This document shows positions 58,070 to 64,000 of a stretch of 64,000 nucleotides of DNA, piece after piece; position 1 is the stretch's first letter; each line of letters begins with the position of its first letter. Origin of the DNA: Brachynemurus nebulosus (lineage: Eukaryota > Arthropoda > Insecta > Neuroptera > Myrmeleontidae); NCBI GenBank assembly GCA_035578155.1, contig JAPWDM010000001.1:74470062-74534061 (forward strand). The letters run 5' to 3'. The notes beneath the pieces were generated by a model. The model made no database searches. It was not told the origin of the DNA and was given only the letters and a program-made list of their open reading frames with translations. Position numbers and translations under genes: made by a program.

Positions 58070-58240
58070 ATCCTTAAACTGTTTTTAACTATTTGTATGT
58101 CCATGGCTTCTTATGAAAGGAGTTTGTCAAAACTGAAATCAATTAAAAACTATCTCCGCTCTACAATGAGCCAGTTTCATTTGACGAGCCTGGCCACAAT
58201 GTCGATTTAAAATGAGATTGCCAAACGTGTGAATTTCGAT
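58070..58240 (+). pseudogene. hAT transposase C-terminal dimerisation fragment
   Basis: The plus frame reads TICMSMASYERSLSKLKSIK and NYLRSTMSQFHLTSLATMSI, then a TAA, then NEIAKRVNF. This is the conserved hAT C-terminal (hATC) pattern 'ERSFSKLKLIKNYLRSTM'. The rest of the transposase is missing. Confidence 0.75.
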
Positions 58241-58953
58241 TTTTTTACGATTTAACAAAAGAATTATCAGAAATCAAAACTCGTAAAAAACATTGTAATA
58301 TAGGTACTAGTTTTTTTCTTACTTTTTTGTAAATTGATTAGTGTCCGTTTTTTTTTTTTTTGTTACTCTATATCAAGGATGGTAAACCTTTTCCCATATA
58401 CGTGCCATTACAACTTACAAACAAATTCTGGCCATGACGTGCCATCGACATCTGAGAAAAGTAGGCCTTATAAAAACAAAAATTGTTCATATTAAAATAC
58501 TTTATTAAAGGCGGTTCCTAACACAAACAGATATAAAAAAAATTAAATGTTAAAATAGACAGTCGATCTGTATTATTGAAAAGGTAATAAGAAAATTAAT
58601 GGCACTTCTGTTATTACAAAGTGGACGTCAAATAATTTTTATCCGATTAATAAAATCGGTTCATAGTATTCAACTTTGTTGCTTTTAACAGTATCTAAGT
58701 TGGACCTGAGTTATCTAACAAGCGATTTCTATACGAGTTTTTAACGTTATTCATTTTTGAAAATAATGACCCGCAAGCAGTCAACACAAGTATGCACAAA
58801 AAAAACAAAAATTTTAGTGAGATTGACATTTGACACTTAGTTGATTAAGTGAGAGTAGCCACGAAACCTATATAACTTTCAGTTGCGGGAACTAACTTTA
58901 AATAAAAGGATGCTTTATACCGAAAATTGTATTTCGATTTCGTATTACAATCA
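58241..58953. other. no gene recognised
   Basis: Contains poly-T (58349-58363) and AT-rich filler. 58375-58460 (GGATGGTAAACCTTTTCCCA, then CGTGCCAT) may be another hAT-like tip. Confidence 0.4.
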
Positions 58954-58965
58954 ATGCGGTGTCTA

Positions 58966-59003
<38 letters not shown>

Positions 59004-59009
59004 TAGACA

Positions 59010-59086
<77 letters not shown>

Positions 59087-59087
59087 T
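58954..59087. repeat. palindrome with AT core plus (AT)n tract
   Basis: ATGCGGTGTCTAATACATAT at 58954 and its exact reverse ending CACCGCAT at 59014 enclose an AT tract; a further AT tract runs to 59087. The whole can extrude as a cruciform. Confidence 0.9.
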
Positions 59088-59390
59088 TATATATATAGTC
59101 TGCCAGAGTACGTGTCTGTGACGTGACGTTCAGTGTCTGTAGATATGAATGAACCTTTAGACGTACGACTAACACCAGTCATGTTTTGCTGCATAAGTTT
59201 ATTTTTATATAAACTACAGTATAAGGTATGGTTACATTTAATTAAGAAACTTATTTTTTAATAAATAAAATTAATTTTAATAAGATTAAATAAAAAAAAA
59301 ATCCATAATTACAATTTTTAGTATTTTATCCTTTTTATAGTCATTTTTACACTCATCAACAAACGTTTACGCTTTGAGTAAAAGCACACA

Positions 59391-60436
59391 TTATGCAACT
59401 TTTTTGGTGATATAACTTCGAGTATGCCCTCCCCTTTTTAAAACAAATTTTTGAAGCCTCCTCGGCATGCTTTCAATGAGATACCTAACGGTTTCATCAG
59501 GAATCTCCTCCCAACATCTTCTCAAGAGATCAATAAGTTGTTGTTGGGTGTGCACATCCTCTCCGGCTGCTCTGACTCGCCGTTTTAATTGTTCCCAAAG
59601 ACGTTCTCTTGGGTTCAGGTCAGCGATATTCGCAGGCCACGGTAACACCTGTATATTAGCCTCCTCAATGACAGTGGTCGTCGCTCGAGCCGTATGCGGT
59701 CGGGCATTATCCTGCATCAGGATAAATCCGTCGGCTGCTCGTTGTGCAAAGGGGATCATATGGGATCTGACAACCTGTCCGATGTAACTTTGAGCCGTTA
59801 CAGTACCTTTGTTCAGAAAAACAAGCTCAGTTTTGCCTTTCAAACTAATTCCACCCCAGGCCATGACATTAGGACCGCCAAATCTGTCGCGTTCATGAAT
59901 CAGAAAACCTTTCCCCACTTTTTCTCCACACTCTTACGTGTCGATCATCACTAAAAAAACTTTACCTTGCACTCATCCGTAAAGAGTACGTTACACCATT
60001 CCTCCATGCCCCATTCAAGATGTTCACGTGCAAATCTTAAATGGTTTGCATGATGAGCTCCAGTCAGTCTGGTACGGATTACTGGTCTTGAACGTTCCTG
60101 GTCTTCATGAAAACGATTTCGTATGGTCTGATTACTGACAACAGTATCAGTAGATCGACGTAAGCGATTTTGCAGAGTACGTGCGGTAACAGTCGGCTCA
60201 CGTCGTGCACACAGTCGAATGTAATGGTCTTCTCGGGCAGTGGTAGCACAAACTCTTCCTGAGCTACGGCGCCGAGTTACACTACCGGTCTGCTATTACC
60301 GATTCCAAACATTTTGAACAGCCCTTCGTGAACAACCCAACTGCAGAGCCACGGAACGTTGAGATTAACCACCTTCAATCATCGTTACAGCTCTGGTAGT
60401 AGTAGCTTCGTCCATATGGTCTCTAATTCTCGGCAT
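59391..60436 (-). pseudogene. Tc1/mariner transposase, several stops and a shift
   Basis: Minus strand from ATG at 60434-60436 (MPRIRDHMDEATTT). The N-terminal HTH (SQRSVALQLGCSRRAVQNVW) is preceded and followed by stop codons. The second HTH region (LQNRLRRSTDTVVSNQTIR) and the first catalytic Asp (FTDECKVKF) are readable. After TAG/TGA codons near 59930, the long open part (59918-59391) has the second Asp (LMQDNARPHTA) and the Glu in WPANIADLNPRERLWEQ. That is a DDE_3 (D,D34E type) transposase as in Tc1-like elements. Inactive. TIRs were not identified with confidence; TA-rich sequence borders both sides. Confidence 0.85.
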
Positions 60437-60745
60437 TGTAAAGTTAAATGATCAAATAACACGCCAAACTTCAAAAAACAACCCCAGCAATCAATAATCT
60501 AGCGTCAAACTGATTTAAAATCAAATTCAATAAATAAAAAGAAACTTTCCACTTGACGCTGTGCGAGACAAAAAACGTTTAGATCTTACCCTCAACAATA
60601 ATATCACTTAAACCTAACTATTATCATTTACTCAACCACTTGATATCATAACAACAGTCATTTAGAAAAGTTATTTTGACGTGGATCGACATAAATCAGT
60701 TTTAAAATACAAACTTACAAGTGGCCCTTATTTTGTTTTGAGGAA

Positions 60746-60749
<4 letters not shown>
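60437..60749. other. transposon flank, no gene
   Basis: 5' non-coding flank of the Tc1-like copy, leading into an AT microsatellite. No repeat end was fixed. Confidence 0.4.

Positions 60750-60806
<57 letters not shown>
60750..60806. repeat. (AT)n microsatellite
   Basis: Uninterrupted AT alternation over about 57 bases. Confidence 0.95.
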
Positions 60807-60810
<4 letters not shown>

Positions 60811-62120
60811 TTAAAGGGTTAAATTACCAGTTAAGTAAGTACTGAAAAATACATTAATCATTATCGGAAAGTAAAAATTTACATTTTCATGATGAAATAA
60901 ACATTAAAAAAAATAGAAGGCATTTGCAATCAAAAGTGTAATATAATCTACCTCTTTTTTTTCTTCTTTATATGTTTTAGATGGCACACACATTTCGAAA
61001 AAACCTAAAAAATCTCTATCCTCTAATTTTTGGTATTTTTTCTATTTATGATGGTAAAAATTTCATATATTGAATCACTCAAGCAATACAAGAAAATTTA
61101 CTCCAATTTTCAACCCTTCCAACCCTTCTTATGAAGCCGACCCTGATTTAACCTATACAGATGAATAGATCTTTTAAAGAGTAATATATGGTTAATTTAA
61201 AGTTTTCCTCTATCTTTTATAGTTTTCGATATATCTTAAGAAATACTATTTGAACTCCTAATTTTAGGGGCTGATTTCACCCCGTAAACGTGGGAGATGG
61301 CCGATAAAAAAAATATGGGTCCCTTATTTTTGCTTGTTTTATACACCAATAAAGTTTCGCCAACATTGCGAATTTCACTCTAAGTGCATCTGCTTGTAAA
61401 TAAAATTGATCTAATAAATATGCGTTAAATATTAAGTTTACAACTAATTTAGATGCTATTATTTTAAATTTACTTATTTTGTTACAAAAACTAAATAAAA
61501 TAAAATAAAATAAAACCGTGGTATAGGTACATATCTGTCTGCTGTAAATTTTATAAAATTAAGAAAAACTAAAAAACCTAACCGGCAAAAAAAAATTATT
61601 TCTCCATTTATACGATAAAGGAAGATCCACAGAGAAGAGTTGTTGCTACCGCTGGCGACAAATTATTTTTATAATCAATATTTCTCATAGCTCCTTTAGT
61701 TTTTTAGCTATGGTACAAACTTATACTTTTTAAACAGACAAAGAGGTTCAAATAACAAAAAAGATTTAAAATGTTATTCCTCCAATTCAAAGACTGTAAG
61801 CTTAAATGTTTCAGTGATATAATGGAAAGCCTCGTTTAGTGAGTTAATCGATCCTATGCCGATATAGTAAGAAATGTGATACGTCGTCACTTTCATTTGT
61901 ATTGAAAACAGGTTTTGCTTCTTTTGCGCATAAAACGGAATCGGAATTTTTATACATTCGACGGATTCTGTATCAATTAGAAATTGTTAGTTGAAAAATT
62001 AATCTTACAAGGGGAGGGTCCCACATTCGGATCGCCGATTAGGACAAGATTTATTACACAAGTTTATCTTTGAGAGTAACCTTAAAACGGTTCGATCCTC
62101 TTTTGAAAAAAAAATTTTTT

Positions 62121-62169
<49 letters not shown>

Positions 62170-63837
62170 AATTTTTTTTTTTTTTTGTTCATTAATTTAT
62201 TTGATACACATTTTATCACTAAAATATTTGCAAACAAGGTTTGATTTTTTCGATTTTCCCTGATTATCTCGTAAAATATAGGAAATAAGGAAAAACACTT
62301 TATTAGACACACTTTATTTTTAAAGAGCTTTCGATTTACATTCTTAATTCCAGGGTCGCGCCAACTAGAGGAGCTGGTCGACAGGTTAGGGCTAACAAAT
62401 ATTTTTTTTACTGTTGCACTCCTTGAATTTAAATAAAACTTGGTATGGTAGTAAAGTAGATCAAGGCCCAGTTACTGTATTTTTTTGGAGGTGGTAGTTC
62501 AATGAGAACCCTATGAAAATAAGATTGGATCGGGTTTTATCCTTGTTATCATCCTTAATAGCGAGAATTGGGATGTTAGTAAATATGTCTAATATTGTAG
62601 AGAGTGTGAGAATGTGGATTTGGAATTGTTAAGTAAATATCGAAATGTTAAGTAATTACCGAGCTAAAATTTTTGAATAAAGCACTCATTTTTTATTATT
62701 TTTTTAGTTACCTATCTCCGTTTACTATTCGGTTTTAGCCGGGAAAGTGGTAGATATCAATTACTTATAACCTCACCATACCGTTAGTTATTAATATAAA
62801 CTACTATTGAGAGCAGTTTCACCATAGAAGTACGGCTAGACCCTTTGAACTTCATGTTAAAACGTTGTGACAATGGCCCAAATTTGTCTTCATGTTAACA
62901 TTGGTCCAAATGGCAAGACCTTTCGGAATTAGAAACTTAAAGTCAACTGTGTGCAGTACTCTGCAAATTATAATAATATTAATTCAAGTTAAGTTGTACT
63001 GAATGATGAATATACAATGATGATAGAAACATCATTTATTAAAAATAATTAACATACCTATTTATACAGTACCTAATTAATTACATAAATACATGTTTTA
63101 TAGCAAATTCTATTGCCATCACTTTCTTTTAAAATTGCCCTAAGTAACCTGACTTTTAAAAAAAAAATTTTCCTCTTTGAATAATTGAGACCTTCTATTA
63201 TATCTTTCTTCTAACAAGGAAAGGTATCCAACTGTATCTTTCAAAATTTTTGAAACTTTGGTGGATTGTAAATCTTACTAAAACTAATCACGAGCCCTAT
63301 TTCGTTCGTGCCCATAAGCGACATAAGAGGGTGAAATTCACCCCTGAAATTTTGACTTTTTTTCAATTTTCTTAAATATCTTGCAAATGGTAAGAGCTTT
63401 GGTAGGGAAACTACATATATTTGTAAATGGCACTATAAGATCTTTATTGTGATACCAAAATTAAAGTTATTAAATGACTGGGGTTTCATCCCTCACCCCC
63501 AACCCCTAATTTGATCAGATATATTTTGGTAAAAGAGAAGGTTGCTATGTGTAAATAAAAGAATTTTTAATTAATATATTTTACATCACACCAGTTTATT
63601 TCTTTTTGCGTAAATACACCCTTTGCTAATATTAACTTGAGAAAAAATTTTAACTTTTTGATTTAATAATTAGCAAAAATATGGTTAAAAAATCTTGTAT
63701 TTTAGTAATGAATTGTTACAAACTTACGATATACTTTAAAGTACATAGTTTAGAAAGAAAAAATACACTACAAATCTTATTTATTTATTTATTTACTTAT
63801 TTATTTATTTTTATTTATCGATACAATTTTCAATATT
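60807..63837. other. gene-free, AT-rich with homopolymers
   Basis: No frame, RNA or repeat element could be supported. There is a T-rich tract 62109-62185 (two T runs of more than 15), a TAAAATAAAATAAAA run near 61495-61515, and a TTTA repeat at 63776-63820. Confidence 0.45.
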
Positions 63838-64000
63838 TTAAGGTTTGTAGTCTACACAATAATGGTATTGTTCATAAAAATGTTCAAAACAAAAATATTG
63901 TCCACACCAAGCGCATCTTATAAAAGCGGGGTTACCACATACACTACACCTTGATGCTTCTCTTTCTTCTTTAAAAAAGCAATATGTTAGAGGATTTTCA
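63838..64000 (-). CDS. C-terminus of a Cys/His-rich protein (partial, runs off the right edge)
   Basis: An open minus frame from the window end to TAA at 63838-63840 reads about 53 residues ending CVDYKP. It contains SRCSVCGNPAFIRCAWCGQY, then FCFEHFYEQYHYC, giving C-x2-C, C-x2-C, C-x2-H and H-x-C pairs that look like a zinc-binding cross-brace. Comparable C-terminal fingers are found on some DNA transposases (piggyBac-type) and on uncharacterised insect transposon proteins; which one cannot be settled without the missing part. Confidence 0.5.
   Translation of the reverse strand, partial: ENPLTYCFFKEEREASRCSVCGNPAFIRCAWCGQYFCFEHFYEQYHYCVDYKP

Noticed and set aside
59467..59954. Plus-strand frames over the Tc1 copy
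   Set aside because: They are antisense shadows of the transposase, whose DDE motifs are clear on the minus strand.

Overview
The window is about 70% A+T nuclear DNA, probably from an insect. The telomere-like TTAGG blocks, Penelope, Jockey, ISL2EU, pogo, hAT and Harbinger remnants and long (AT)n tracts fit a hemipteran best, but this is an inference and the species cannot be named from the sequence. No bacterial signals (operons, ribosome sites, rRNA) are present.

Host gene. Three minus-strand exons look like one host gene: 48525-48836, 29013-29171 and 3860-3997. Each is open throughout, phase 0, and bounded by good splice sites (the first uses a GC donor). Together they read like the extracellular, N-glycosylated REJ region of a polycystin-1-like protein. 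The introns of 19 kb and 25 kb hold almost everything else.

Virus-like inverted-repeat elements. (1) 8537-22628 is best read as one element with terminal inverted repeats (TIRs) of about 3 kb. Its arms are split by a pogo transposon on the left and a THAP-type transposon on the right, inserted within a few bases of the same ancestral site. Two genes (A, B) lie in the TIRs, so they are present in both arms. The centre holds C (Cys-rich, unknown) and D (C2H2 zinc finger). Next to B and C are three arrays of a 21-bp unit, most copies of which contain TGACTCA, the AP-1/bZIP consensus. (2) 34411-44911 has TIRs of about 0.7 kb. It carries a broken family-B DNA polymerase with N-terminal zinc fingers and an endonuclease-VII-like motif, two small unknown genes, and a second array with a 10/11-bp (21-bp) period.

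Other mobile DNA, left to right: a hairpin MITE (4-223); head-to-head Penelope fragments (about 4480-6540); a truncated Jockey element (6690-8075); a TA-flanked MITE (24252-25524); an inverted-repeat element carrying a Cys-rich coding fragment (26961-28036); a broken pogo transposon (31270-33640); a hAT MITE with exact 8-bp target duplication (41256-41940); an ISL2EU element with SWIM/YqaJ and THAP/DDE genes (45276-48201); a Tigger-type MITE (49458-50148); a tRNA-derived SINE pair (51270-51790); a Harbinger remnant (52524-52870); a Helitron-like composite (53385-55981); a hAT remnant (58070-58240); and a broken Tc1/mariner transposase (59391-60436). A reading frame running off the right edge (63838-64000) encodes a Cys/His-rich C-terminus.

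Nearly all transposon genes carry stops, frameshifts or deletions, so the region looks like an old, repeatedly invaded intron. The first pogo transposase has a single nonsense codon and is the best preserved.
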